From contig NZ_JACOFR010000017.1 of the NCBI RefSeq assembly GCF_019455385.1, positions 62,001 through 126,000 of the forward strand: DNA of 64,000 nucleotides. Reading direction: 5' to 3'. Below the pieces are notes generated by a model. That model did not search any database. It saw only the letters and a list, made by a program, of their open reading frames with translations, and was not told where the DNA came from. This stretch comes from Bradyrhizobium sp. BR 10289. GTDB taxonomy: Bacteria > Pseudomonadota > Alphaproteobacteria > Rhizobiales > Xanthobacteraceae. This document shows positions 17,721 through 25,807 of this stretch, in pieces. The position numbers and the translations under genes were made by a program. Position 1 is the first letter of the stretch, and each line of letters begins with the position of its first letter.

Positions 17721-17992
17721 ATCCTGTGACGGTCGCGCGACGCGCCGGCAACGGCTGTCGTATGCCAAAAGCGGGAGGGGAATGCAACAGCTACCGGCAG
17801 CATCAATTCGCAATTGGGGACGCTAAATCGACCCGAACGCGGCCGAATCGCCGGAAATTGTCCCGGAACCGGCGAATCGGCCCCGACGGATTGAAATTCG
17901 GCCCTTTCGGCCCAATTTAGGAGCCGACAACGAAGCATATGAATTGGCGACGTGCTAAAGAGCCGCCATTCCAGACATGACGAGGGGATCCC
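17721..17992. other. Intergenic region between tRNA-Gly and the thioredoxin gene
   Basis: No gene seen. AAATTCGGCC (17894-17903) and GGCCCAATTT (17909-17918) form a 10-bp stem with one mismatch and a 5-nt loop, upstream of the cnoX-like start. GAGGGGA before GTG 17993 is a good ribosome binding site. Confidence 0.5.
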
Positions 17993-18913
17993 GTGACGAT
18001 CATCGACCAGGGTAACGGAGCGGCCCCGGCTGCGGCCGATCTGATCAAGGACACCACCACCCAGACCTTCGTGAAGGACGTCATCGAGGAATCGAAGCGC
18101 CAGCCGGTGCTGATCGACTTCTGGGCGGAGTGGTGCGGCCCCTGCAAGCAGCTCACCCCCGTGCTGGAGAAGGCGGTCCGGGCTGCCAAGGGCAAGGTCA
18201 AGCTGGTCAAGATGAATATCGACCACCACCCGGCGATCCCGGGCCAGATGGGCATCCAGTCGATCCCGGCCGTGATCGCCTTCGTCAACGGCCAGCCCGC
18301 CGACGGCTTCATGGGCGCGGTGCCGGAGAGCCAGGTCAATGCCTTCATCGAGAAGCTGACCAAGGGTGTGACCGCGCCGGGTGAGCCCAACATCGGCGAG
18401 ATCCTCCAGGAGGCCGAGGCCGTTCTTGCCGAGGGCGATGCGGCTGCGGCTGCGCAGATCTACGCCGAAGTGCTCCAGTACGATTCGACCAACATCCCCG
18501 CGCTTGCCGGCCTCGCCAAATGCTACGCCACATCAGGCGCGATGGAGCAGGCCAAGCAGACGCTGGCGATGGTGCCGGAATCCAAGCGCAACGATCCCGC
18601 GGTGAAGGCCGTGCAGACCGCGATCGATCTCGCCGAGCAGGCCGAGCAGCTCGGGCCGATCACCGAGCTTGAGCAGAAAGTCGCCGCAAACCCGCTCGAT
18701 CATCAGGCACGATTCGACCTCGCCACCGCGCTGAACGCGAAGGGCGACCGGGCCGCGGCCACCGAGCAGCTGCTCGCGATCGTCAAGCGCGACCGCAAAT
18801 GGAACGACGACGGCGCCCGCAAGCAGCTCGTGCAGTTCTTCGAGGCCTGGGGCGGCACGGATGATGCAACCGTCGAGGGTCGAAAGCGCTTGTCGACGAT
18901 CCTGTTTTCGTAG
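17993..18913 (+). CDS. Thioredoxin-fold co-chaperone with TPR-like tail (CnoX/YbbN-like)
   Basis: A 306-residue protein. Residues ~20-130 form a thioredoxin domain with an intact WCGPC site (C48, C51) and the cis-Pro segment QSIPAVIAF. The remaining ~170 residues are helical repeats (LAEGDAAAAAQIYAEVLQYD, ALAGLAKCYATSGAMEQA, ARFDLATALNAKGDRAAATEQLL), as in CnoX (YbbN), a holdase that passes clients to GroEL and guards them from over-oxidation. The alphaproteobacterial members keep the redox-active CxxC. GTG start with strong GAGGGGA. It is followed at 32 bp by the Lon-N protein gene. Confidence 0.93.
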   Translation: MTIIDQGNGAAPAAADLIKDTTTQTFVKDVIEESKRQPVLIDFWAEWCGPCKQLTPVLEKAVRAAKGKVKLVKMNIDHHPAIPGQMGIQSIPAVIAFVNGQPADGFMGAVPESQVNAFIEKLTKGVTAPGEPNIGEILQEAEAVLAEGDAAAAAQIYAEVLQYDSTNIPALAGLAKCYATSGAMEQAKQTLAMVPESKRNDPAVKAVQTAIDLAEQAEQLGPITELEQKVAANPLDHQARFDLATALNAKGDRAAATEQLLAIVKRDRKWNDDGARKQLVQFFEAWGGTDDATVEGRKRLSTILFS

Positions 18914-18945
18914 GCACGGGATTGCTCTAGCGACGCGGGGACCAG

Positions 18946-19623
18946 ATGCCGATCAATATCGAATATCGCGGCCCCGCCGATCTGCCGGAAATCATTCCAG
19001 TGTTTCCGCTGCCGGGCGCGCTGCTGTTGCCGCGCGGCCAGATGCCGCTCAACATCTTCGAGCCGCGCTATCTCGCGATGGTCGACGACAGTTTTCGCGA
19101 CGGCCATCGCCTGATCGGCATGATCCAGCCTGATGTCGCACACTCGCCGAAGAATTCCGACAAACCGGCGCTGTTCCGTGTCGGCTGCGTGGGGCGCATC
19201 ACCCAGCTCGCCGAATCCGGCGACGGCCGCTACATCCTCGAGCTCACCGGCGTCTCGCGCTTCAAGGTGGTCGAGGAACTGGAGGTGCTGACCGCCTACC
19301 GGCAGTGCAAGGTGGATTTCTTCGCCTTCGTCGACGATTTCACCGCGCGCATGGGCGAGGACGCGGTCGATCGCGAGGCGCTGCTGTCGGTGCTCGCCGA
19401 CTTCCTGAAGGCCAACAATCTCAAGGTCGATTGGGAGGGCGTCGAGAGCGCACCCAATGAGGCGCTCGTCAACGCGCTGGCGATGATGTCGCCCTATGGC
19501 CCCGCCGAAAAGCAGGCCATGCTGGAGGCGCCCGATCTGAAGACCCGCGCCGAGATCCTGATCGCGGTCACCGAGATGGACCTCGCCAAGAAGCGCACCA
19601 GCGGCGATCCGCCGTTGCAGTGA
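18946..19623 (+). CDS. LON peptidase N-terminal (substrate-binding) domain protein
   Basis: A 225-residue stand-alone version of the substrate-binding domain of Lon protease. The N-terminal PUA-like beta domain shows IPVFPLPGALLLPRGQMPLNIFEPRYLAMV, followed by the conserved-type VGCVGRITQLAESGDGRYILELTGVSRF. Helices make up the C-terminal third. There is no ATPase or Ser-Lys protease domain, so it cannot degrade proteins alone. It may be an adaptor or chaperone working with the adjacent CnoX-like protein. The next gene, only 2 bp away, is convergent and belongs to an apparent insertion before Trm112. Confidence 0.93.
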   Translation: MPINIEYRGPADLPEIIPVFPLPGALLLPRGQMPLNIFEPRYLAMVDDSFRDGHRLIGMIQPDVAHSPKNSDKPALFRVGCVGRITQLAESGDGRYILELTGVSRFKVVEELEVLTAYRQCKVDFFAFVDDFTARMGEDAVDREALLSVLADFLKANNLKVDWEGVESAPNEALVNALAMMSPYGPAEKQAMLEAPDLKTRAEILIAVTEMDLAKKRTSGDPPLQ

Positions 19624-19625
19624 CC

Positions 19626-20219
19626 TCAGCCGTGATGCCGGATGCGCTTGCGTCCGGTGAACATCGCGCGGATCAGGTTCTCGCGCTGAAGCAGTCCCAT
19701 CAGCACGACGCCCAGCACGTGCAGCACGGCCAGCACCATCACGGCGTCCGAGGCGTAGGCGTGGGTGTCCTCGATCCACCAGATGCCGAAGAAGGTGACG
19801 GTCACCGACAGCGCGCCAGTGATCGCCGAGACGGCGGTCGCCAGCAGCAGCGCGACCAGCATCAACGTGCCGGCGGGATTGAGCCCGATATAGCGGCCGG
19901 TGATGCCGCGGCGCAGATTCCAGAGATAGCCTGGTGCGGCACGCAGCCTGACGCCGACCATGCGGAAGCGCGAATAGCGGCTTCCGTAGAAGCCCCAGAT
20001 CAAACGGAAGGCGAGAAGCCCGAGCACCGTATAGCCGACGATGCGGTGAGCCCTGTCGTAGATGGTCGGCGTGAACCATGCGGCCAGGATGCTGGCCGCG
20101 AGGGCCCAGTGCCAGAGGCGAAGCGGGAGGTCCCAGACTGCGACCGTCCGCGGTGCGGTTCGATCCGCGGGCGTCCGGTCGGACGCCCCGCGCGTTTCTG
20201 GGACCGCTTCGTCGATCAA
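19626..20219 (-). CDS. Cytochrome b561-type membrane protein (cytochrome b/b6 domain)
   Basis: A 197-residue membrane protein with about four hydrophobic helices. Likely haem ligands are H37 in LPLRLWHWALA, H58 in YDRAHRIVGY and the His of VLAVLHVLGVVLMG. This resembles the di-haem b-type subunits that pass electrons between periplasmic dehydrogenases or c-type cytochromes and quinone. The C terminus GRKRIRHHG is cytoplasmic in style. It is the downstream partner of a small PepSY-like secreted gene, 33 bp upstream on the same strand. Confidence 0.85.
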   Translation of the reverse strand: MIDEAVPETRGASDRTPADRTAPRTVAVWDLPLRLWHWALAASILAAWFTPTIYDRAHRIVGYTVLGLLAFRLIWGFYGSRYSRFRMVGVRLRAAPGYLWNLRRGITGRYIGLNPAGTLMLVALLLATAVSAITGALSVTVTFFGIWWIEDTHAYASDAVMVLAVLHVLGVVLMGLLQRENLIRAMFTGRKRIRHHG

Positions 20220-20252
20220 GCCGCGACTATCCTCAAACCTTACTCGAGAACC

Positions 20253-20531
20253 TTACTTGGCAACCGTCTTCTTCAAGCTGAGATCTTCGGGGCTGTAGAA
20301 CAGCTCGTAGAGCTTGCCTTCCTTGACGCCGTAGACCTCATAGCACGAACCTTCGATCTTGGATCGCCGCACTTCGTAACCCAGCGCCTTGGCCTTGGCT
20401 TCGGCTTCGCTGGCCGGCTTCCACGACGCCTTGTCGAGCTCGGTGCAGTCCTTGAAGCCGTCGGCCATGGCCGCCGAGCTCATCCCCATGCCGACCGTCA
20501 GTGCAATTGCAACAACACGAATAACCTTCAC
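20253..20531 (-). CDS. Small secreted PepSY-like protein
   Basis: A 92-residue protein with a clear signal peptide (about residues 1-23, SSAAMADG). The mature part has two Cys (in FKDCTELD and EGSCYEV) that may form a disulfide, and the PepSY-like sequence SEAEAKAKALGYEVRRSKIEGSCYEVYGVKEGKLYELFY. Small PepSY proteins often stand beside cytochrome b561 genes, as here, and may contact the haem protein in the periplasm. Function is not established. Confidence 0.75.
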   Translation of the reverse strand: MKVIRVVAIALTVGMGMSSAAMADGFKDCTELDKASWKPASEAEAKAKALGYEVRRSKIEGSCYEVYGVKEGKLYELFYSPEDLSLKKTVAK

Positions 20532-20715
20532 GAACCTCTCCTCCTCTGTCGTGCGCGCGTGGCGCGAAGCGGGACCGAAGGAAGCGAAGGCGCGGGTGAA
20601 GTCAATCCGGTTCGGGGCCGAACGGCCTTAGAGTTATTCTAACGATCCGAAAAAGATCAGCGCGCTCCGAGTGCAGCGTGGATTCATGCCGCCGCTGCGG
20701 CCTTACGCCTCACTT

Positions 20716-21066
20716 CTAGTAACCCGCCACCGCGAGCGCGACGACGACGCTCAGCGCCATCCAGCCAAAATGCCGGCCGCGCGTGGCCCAGGCGTTGGCG
20801 ACGGCAGAGAGGCCGAACACGCAGGCCATGGTGGCGACGATCCAGTGACGTGCAGGCTCCGAGTCCATCCGGGGCGTTGCGATCAGCAGCACGCCGCCGC
20901 CAATCCAGGCGACCGTCGAGGCCTGCCAGACCAGACGGATCAGGATGCGCAGCCGCTCCGGCTCGATATGGACGCGCGGAAACACCTTGGCCTCGCCGAG
21001 GTAGCCGTGGATCAGGGCCACGGCAATGGCCAGGACGCCGGCGCACTGAAGCAAGAGATCACGCAT
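20716..21066 (-). CDS. Hypothetical four-helix membrane protein
   Basis: A 116-residue protein made almost wholly of four hydrophobic helices (LLLQCAGVLAIAVALIHG, ASTVAWIGGGVLLIA, WIVATMACVFGLSAVANAW, MALSVVVALAVAGY). Short loops include YLGEAKVFPRVHIEPERLR. I do not recognise a named family. It is divergent from a TetR regulator, and two operator-like palindromes lie between them, so it is very likely that regulator's target. A start four codons upstream is possible. Confidence 0.7.
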   Translation of the reverse strand: MRDLLLQCAGVLAIAVALIHGYLGEAKVFPRVHIEPERLRILIRLVWQASTVAWIGGGVLLIATPRMDSEPARHWIVATMACVFGLSAVANAWATRGRHFGWMALSVVVALAVAGY

Positions 21067-21076
21067 CGATATCTCC

Positions 21077-21135
21077 ATACAGTTATGTATGGTTGAGTAA
21101 GCGCTGGCCTGCCGCCTGTCAATACACTAGTGTAT
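21077..21135. promoter_or_regulatory. Twin operators in the TetR / membrane-protein divergon
   Basis: ATACACTAGTGTAT (21122-21135) is a perfect 14-bp palindrome. ATACAGTTATGTAT (21077-21090) has the same outer arms (ATACA/TGTAT) and differs only in the centre. A perfect -35-like TTGACA reads leftward (complement of 21117-21122) and touches the right operator. The centres are 45 bp apart. This fits control of both divergent genes by the adjacent TetR protein. Confidence 0.65.
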
Positions 21136-21157
21136 GGTCGGTTTCCCGGGACCCGAC

Positions 21158-21688
21158 ATGACCGAGCAGCTCTCCGCCGACGACTGGATCAAGGAAGGCC
21201 TGAAGGCGCTCGCCAGGAGCGGCTTTACGGCGCTGAAGGCCGATCCGCTGGCCAAGACCATGGGCGTGTCGCGCGGCAGCTTTTATTGGCATTTTGCCGA
21301 TCTCGGCGCATTCCACGCAGCCGTGCTGATGCGCTGGCGCGAGATCGCGGCCGAGCAGATCATCGCCGATGTCGAGGCGGCCGGCGACGAGCCGTTGCAG
21401 GCGCTGTTGCGCAGGAGCTTTGGCGCGCGGCTCGACCTCGAGCGCGCCGTGCGCAACTGGGCGGCGTTCGATGCGGCCGCGCAAGGCGCGGTGCGTGCGA
21501 TCGACCGCCGCCGGATCGATTATATCGAGACATTGCTGGAGACGCGGGGGCTTGGGCCTGCGAGGGCGCAGGCCCGCGCGCAGATCCTGTACTGGACCTT
21601 TCTCGGCTTCGCCCTGTCAGGCCCGCCGGTGCCGGCCGCGCGGCTCCAGGGTCTGATCGACGAGATCATGCGGATGGTTTCCGCGTGA
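21158..21688 (+). CDS. TetR/AcrR family transcriptional regulator
   Basis: A 176-residue one-component regulator. The N-terminal helix-turn-helix is plain: LKALARSGFTALKADPLAKTMGVSRGSFYWHFADLGAFHAAVLMRW spans about residues 10-55. The C-terminal helical part (about 60-176) would bind an effector and dimerise. ATG 21158 has GGGA in front; an ATG at 21134 lies inside the operator and is less likely. It is divergent from a small membrane protein gene with shared operators. The ligand is unknown. Confidence 0.92.
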   Translation: MTEQLSADDWIKEGLKALARSGFTALKADPLAKTMGVSRGSFYWHFADLGAFHAAVLMRWREIAAEQIIADVEAAGDEPLQALLRRSFGARLDLERAVRNWAAFDAAAQGAVRAIDRRRIDYIETLLETRGLGPARAQARAQILYWTFLGFALSGPPVPAARLQGLIDEIMRMVSA

Positions 21689-21748
21689 GCACCGCGATGG
21701 GCGGCAGCGATTTTCTATGCTAGAGGCAGGCGATCGCCGGAGACCACG

Positions 21749-21946
21749 ATGAACGCGCCCACCGAACGCCCCGAAGCCAGTGTCGATCCGAAATTGCTGG
21801 AGATCCTGGTGTGCCCGCTGACCAAGGGCCCGCTGGAGTTCGATTCCGCCAAGCAGGAGCTGATCTCGCGGTCGGCAAAGCTCGCCTATCCGATCCGCGA
21901 CGGCATCCCGATCATGCTGCCGGAAGAGGCGCGGAAGATCGACTGA
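21749..21946 (+). CDS. Trm112 family protein
   Basis: A 65-residue protein of the Trm112/YcaR family: KLLEILVCPLTKGPLEFDSAKQELISRSAKLAYPIRDGIPIML. The typical zinc-finger family has four Cys; here only one (in VCPLTK) is left, as in many bacterial members that do not bind zinc. Eukaryotic Trm112 activates methyltransferases; the bacterial role is not settled. In related genomes it commonly stands near the thioredoxin/Lon-N genes, from which it is separated here by a 2-kb insertion. Confidence 0.93.
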   Translation: MNAPTERPEASVDPKLLEILVCPLTKGPLEFDSAKQELISRSAKLAYPIRDGIPIMLPEEARKID

Positions 21947-21948
21947 GG

Positions 21949-22012
21949 ATGGCGAATAGGGAATGGCGAGTAGCGAATGGATCCACTCGCTATTCGCCAC
22001 TCACCATTCGCC
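21949..22012. repeat. Palindromic repeat, copy 2 of the GAATGGCGAGTAGCGAA family
   Basis: GGAATGGCGAGTAGCGAATGG is mirrored by CTCGCTATTCGCCACTCACCATTCGCC. It shares its arms with the copy at 11983-12053. It lies between the convergent Trm112 and UbiH-like genes and starts 2 bp after the Trm112 stop codon. Confidence 0.8.
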
Positions 22013-22015
22013 GCC

Positions 22016-23236
22016 TTACAGCGCCTCGCCCTTCAACAATCTTGGCACCTCGCCGGTCAAACCAGCGGCCTGCCGGATGAACAGGTTCTTCAACGGTGGC
22101 GCGCGGTCGACGAGGCCGAGGCCGATGTCGCGCACGGTGCGCAACAGCGTCGACTGGTTGGAGAACAGGAAGTTCAGCGAGTTGGTGGCAACGCCCATCG
22201 CCATGGTGTCGAAGCGGCGCCAGCGCTGGTAGCGTTCGAGCACGTCGGCGCCGCCGAGATCTAGGCCGAGCCGGGCGGCATCGACGACGACCTCGGCCAA
22301 GGCCGCGACATCCTTCAGTCCCATGTTGAGGCCCTGGCCCGCGATGGGGTGAATGACATGGGCGGAATCGCCGACCAGCGCGAGGCGCTCGGCGATGAAG
22401 GAGCGCGCGACGAAGTAGGACAGCGGGAACGCGCGTGGCTTGTCGAGCGCCTTGACCTCGCCGAGATGCAGGCCAAAGCGCTGCTCGAGCTCGGCGTGAA
22501 ATTCCTCGTCGCTCAGCGCGACGATGCGCGCGGCTTCGCTGCGGCGCTCGGTCCACACCAGCGACGATCGCTTGCCCGACAGCGGCAGGATCGCGAACGG
22601 ACCGGCCGGTAGGAAGTGCTCTTCGGCCCGACCTTGATGATCACGTTCGTGGCCGACCGTGACGACGATGCCGGACTGGTCGTATTCCCAGCCATGGGTG
22701 GCGATGCCGGCGCGTTCGCGCAGCTTTGACTTTGCGCCATCGGCGGCGACCAGCAGGCTCGCCGCAATGACGCTGCCATCGCCGAGCGTCACGTCGATGC
22801 CCTCGGCACGCGCGTCATACGAGGCGACCGTCGTGGCGCGGAGATCGATGCCTTCGGCCTCGGCGCGCGCCACCAGCGCGTCGATCAGGCGGCGGTTCTC
22901 GACCATGTGCGCAAACGGCTCGCCCGGCGCGACGTCGCCGGCAAAGTTCAGGAACACCGGACGCGTGGCGTCCTCCAGCCTGGAATCGGTGACAACCATG
23001 TCGAGGATCGGCTGCGCATCGGCCCTGACATCATCCCAGGCGCCGATCGCCTCGAACAGGCGGCGGCAGGCGGCTACGATCGCCGTCGCGCGCGGATCGC
23101 GGCTCGGCTGCGTCGCCAGCGCGGGATCGGCGACGATGACGGGGATCTCGGGCCCGAGCCCCTGGCGCAGCGCCAGCGCCAGCGCCAGGCCTGCAAATGC
23201 GCCGCCGCCAATGACAATGTGACCCTGTACCGACAT
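22016..23236 (-). CDS. UbiH/UbiF/VisC-type FAD-dependent hydroxylase
   Basis: A 406-residue flavoprotein monooxygenase of the ubiquinone-biosynthesis hydroxylase family. The N-terminal FAD site is VIGGGAFAGLALALAL, the middle motif is LLVAADGAKSKLRE, and the C-terminal FAD-ribityl motif is ALVGDSAHVIHPIAGQGLNMGLKD. It would hydroxylate the ubiquinone ring with NAD(P)H and O2 at the inner membrane. Which ring position it acts on (UbiH, UbiF, UbiI or the alphaproteobacterial UbiL) cannot be decided from sequence alone, so no symbol is given. Length is normal. Confidence 0.93.
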   Translation of the reverse strand: MSVQGHIVIGGGAFAGLALALALRQGLGPEIPVIVADPALATQPSRDPRATAIVAACRRLFEAIGAWDDVRADAQPILDMVVTDSRLEDATRPVFLNFAGDVAPGEPFAHMVENRRLIDALVARAEAEGIDLRATTVASYDARAEGIDVTLGDGSVIAASLLVAADGAKSKLRERAGIATHGWEYDQSGIVVTVGHERDHQGRAEEHFLPAGPFAILPLSGKRSSLVWTERRSEAARIVALSDEEFHAELEQRFGLHLGEVKALDKPRAFPLSYFVARSFIAERLALVGDSAHVIHPIAGQGLNMGLKDVAALAEVVVDAARLGLDLGGADVLERYQRWRRFDTMAMGVATNSLNFLFSNQSTLLRTVRDIGLGLVDRAPPLKNLFIRQAAGLTGEVPRLLKGEAL

Positions 23237-23385
23237 ACCCGCTTTCCCGGCTAACTCTTGGTCTTGCTAGCAGACTTGAGCTGGGCGAAACAGTGCGGTG
23301 AAACAAGGGCGGAACGGCCCTCATGTGTCATTCCGGGGCGTCTGGCGGCGGCAAAGCCCGGAACGACGGCAAGAAAGTTCAATCC

Positions 23386-24246
23386 ATGTCCAAGAGTCTG
23401 ATCGACCTGATCTCGATCCTCGACCTCGAGCAGCTCGAGGTGAATCTGTTCCGCGGCAGCAGCCCGAAGACGAGCTGGCAGCGGGTGTTCGGCGGCCAGG
23501 TGATCGGGCAGGCGATGGTCGCGGCCTGCCGCACCGTCGAGGGCCGGCTGCCGCATTCGCTGCATTGCTATTTCATTCTGCCCGGCGATCCGCAGATCCC
23601 GATCATCTACCAGGTCGAGCGCCTGCGCGACGGCAAGAGCTATTCGACCCGGCGCGTCACCGCGATCCAGCATGGCAACGCGATCTTCTCGATCATGGTG
23701 TCGTTCCACGCCGACGAGGAGACCAATTTCGATCATCAGGACAAGATGCCTGACGTCCCGCCGCCGGAAAAACTGACCGCGGAGGAGGTGGCCAAGCAGC
23801 CGATGTTCCGCGAGATGCCCGAGTTCATCCGCCGCTACTACGAATCCGATCGTCCGATCGAATTGCGCCCGGTCGAGCTTGGCCGCTATTTCGGCCAGAA
23901 GATCGAGGACGGCCGCATTCACGTCTGGATCAGGACGGCGGCAAAGCTGCCCGACGATCCGGCGCTGCACATGTGCGCGCTGGCCTACGCCTCGGACTTC
24001 TCGCTGCTCGATGCGATCATGGCGCGCTACGGCCGCACGCTGTTCGACAAGCGCATGATGCCGGCGAGCCTCGATCACGCGATGTGGTTCCACAGGCCGT
24101 TCCGTGCCGACGAATGGCTGCTCTATGCGCAGGATTCGCCGAGCGCGCAATCGGGCCGTGGCTTGACGCGCGGCTCGATCTTCAAGCCTGACGGTACGCT
24201 GGTGGCCTCCGTCGCGCAGGAAGGCTCGGTGCGGGAGCGGAGGTAG
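23386..24246 (+). CDS. tesB: Acyl-CoA thioesterase II
   Basis: Hydrolyses medium- and long-chain acyl-CoA to free fatty acid and CoA. The 286-residue length equals the family norm. It has two hotdog domains: the first with TSWQRVFGGQVIGQAMVAACRTV and HSLHCYFILPGDP, the second with ALAYASDFSLLDA and SLDHAMWFHRPFRADEWLLY. The Asp of YASDFSL and the distal Thr/Gln positions of the active site are present. ATG 23386 is the family start; longer in-frame starts upstream run through non-conserved sequence. Cytoplasmic. Confidence 0.95.
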   Translation: MSKSLIDLISILDLEQLEVNLFRGSSPKTSWQRVFGGQVIGQAMVAACRTVEGRLPHSLHCYFILPGDPQIPIIYQVERLRDGKSYSTRRVTAIQHGNAIFSIMVSFHADEETNFDHQDKMPDVPPPEKLTAEEVAKQPMFREMPEFIRRYYESDRPIELRPVELGRYFGQKIEDGRIHVWIRTAAKLPDDPALHMCALAYASDFSLLDAIMARYGRTLFDKRMMPASLDHAMWFHRPFRADEWLLYAQDSPSAQSGRGLTRGSIFKPDGTLVASVAQEGSVRERR

Positions 24247-24249
24247 CCA

Positions 24250-25134
24250 TTAGTAGCTGCGAACAGCGGCGGCCGCGCGGTCGACCAGCGCGAATTGCGA
24301 AACGTACCAATTGCCGTACCAGCGCAGCATCCACGGAATCGGGATGATGAAGCTGCAGGCCAGCGAGAACACGAGGGTGCGCCACAGCAGCTGCCAGCCG
24401 CTGCCGTTGAATTGGATCTCGCGCCGCGTGCCCTCGGTGTTGCGGCAGATCCAGCGCATCCAATAGGCCAGCACCCAGGCCCAGCCGATGATGGTGATGG
24501 TCGAGATCAGCATCAGCAGATACCAGCCGACATAGCCGATCGCGCTGCCCTGGAATGAGAGCGGCAGCCGCTCGCCATTCGAGCTGAGATTGGCGACGAT
24601 CCAGCGGAGGATCACCCAGCCCAGGAAGGCATTGACGATCGTGGCAAGGAGCGGCGCGTAGGAAACGCCGGTGGCGCCGGCATAAGTCAGCAGGGCATTC
24701 GCCATCCACGCCCACCAGATGTCCATCGGTTGACCGGCGAAGCCGAAATTCGGACGACCCGGCACCTGAATGTGCGACGTGATGTATTTGTAGAACCAGA
24801 CCGCGACCCAGGGCGCCGGGATCACCAGCAGCATGCCGATGACGAATACGATGCTGCGGCCGAGCAGACCGAACGCGCTGAAATCGGCCGACAGCGAGCC
24901 GCCCGCGGCATAGCTTCCGCCACCCATCGGCGGGCCTCCGGCGGGGATCATTGGGGGTGCACCGCTGCCGCCGATCAGGCCCGGAATTTCGAGGGCCTTC
25001 TGCCAGCCGGCCATGCCCTCGGTCCATACCAGCGTATCGGGGCGAACCACGCCTTGCGCGATCAGGTCGCGGAATTGCCCTTCCGGATAGGGCCCCTGCT
25101 GCTTGCCCTCGGATGCGTAGAACCAACTCGCCAT
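24250..25134 (-). CDS. GYF_2-DUF898 membrane protein
   Basis: A 294-residue protein with two parts. Residues 1-55 form a GYF_2-type domain (SWFYASEGKQQGPYPEGQFRDLIAQGVVRPDTLVWTEGMAGWQKA), which usually binds proline-rich peptides. The rest, from about residue 95, is a multi-helix membrane region of the DUF898 (YjgN-like) type with about six hydrophobic segments. A Gly/Pro-rich linker (SGAPPMIPAGGPPMGGGSYA) joins them. The linker itself resembles a GYF ligand. The function is unknown. It is convergent with tesB, 3 bp away, and divergent from the first glnK. Confidence 0.8.
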   Translation of the reverse strand: MASWFYASEGKQQGPYPEGQFRDLIAQGVVRPDTLVWTEGMAGWQKALEIPGLIGGSGAPPMIPAGGPPMGGGSYAAGGSLSADFSAFGLLGRSIVFVIGMLLVIPAPWVAVWFYKYITSHIQVPGRPNFGFAGQPMDIWWAWMANALLTYAGATGVSYAPLLATIVNAFLGWVILRWIVANLSSNGERLPLSFQGSAIGYVGWYLLMLISTITIIGWAWVLAYWMRWICRNTEGTRREIQFNGSGWQLLWRTLVFSLACSFIIPIPWMLRWYGNWYVSQFALVDRAAAAVRSY

Positions 25135-25395
25135 CAAACGTCCCCCCAAACATACTTATGTACCGGCAGAGACGGTTAGGTTCACCGCTTCGGTTCACCG
25201 CATCCATGCCGAAAATGCATTGTGATAGATGGACGGCTGCCCTGTACAGAGGCGGCTGTTCATATGACCGTCCCCTGGCCAGACGTTTTTCCGCTTCAAC
25301 CTGCAACTTTTTTATGCCATTTGCCCGGAAAGATGCCAGATTGACGCGGCGCCGGGACATACGGCGCGGCGCATCCCGGGGAAACAGGCCTGACC

Positions 25396-25734
25396 ATGAA
25401 ACTCGTCGTCGCGATCATCAAACCCTTCAAGCTCGATGAAGTCCGCCAGGCACTGACCGCGATCGGCGTCCACGGCATGACCGTGACCGAGGTGAAAGGC
25501 TATGGCCGCCAGAAGGGCCACACCGAGATCTATCGCGGCGCGGAATATGTCGTGAACTTCCTGCCGAAGCTGCGGATCGAGATCGCAGTCGCCTCCGACG
25601 TCGCCGACAAGGCGGTCAGTGTGATCACCGCGACGGCGCGCACCGGGCAGATCGGCGACGGCAAGATCTTCGTCACGCCGATCGACCACGCGCTGCGCAT
25701 CCGCACCGGCGAAACCGACAGCGACGCGCTTTAG
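25396..25734 (+). CDS. glnK: Nitrogen regulatory protein P-II, copy 1
   Basis: A 112-residue PII signalling protein that senses ATP/ADP and 2-oxoglutarate and blocks the AmtB pore when nitrogen is rich. The T-loop has the uridylylation site Y51 in GHTEIYRGAEY. The B-loop TGQIGDGKIFV and C-terminal RIRTGE are complete. It precedes amtB copy 1 by 73 bp. No clear sigma-54 promoter is seen upstream; a weak TGGC-containing site near 25275 lacks the GC of the -12 element. It is closely similar to copy 2 at 28909, with differences mainly after residue 50. Confidence 0.95.
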   Translation: MKLVVAIIKPFKLDEVRQALTAIGVHGMTVTEVKGYGRQKGHTEIYRGAEYVVNFLPKLRIEIAVASDVADKAVSVITATARTGQIGDGKIFVTPIDHALRIRTGETDSDAL

Positions 25735-25807
25735 TAATTTTTTCTTCGATCGCACCGGGCAACGACGCCACGACGTGCGACGCAATCACTATGCTTGGGG
25801 GAACGAC

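Noticed and set aside
25260..25290. A sigma-54 promoter before glnK copy 1
   Set aside because: The only TGGC-containing candidate lacks the GC at the -12 position, so it was not called.
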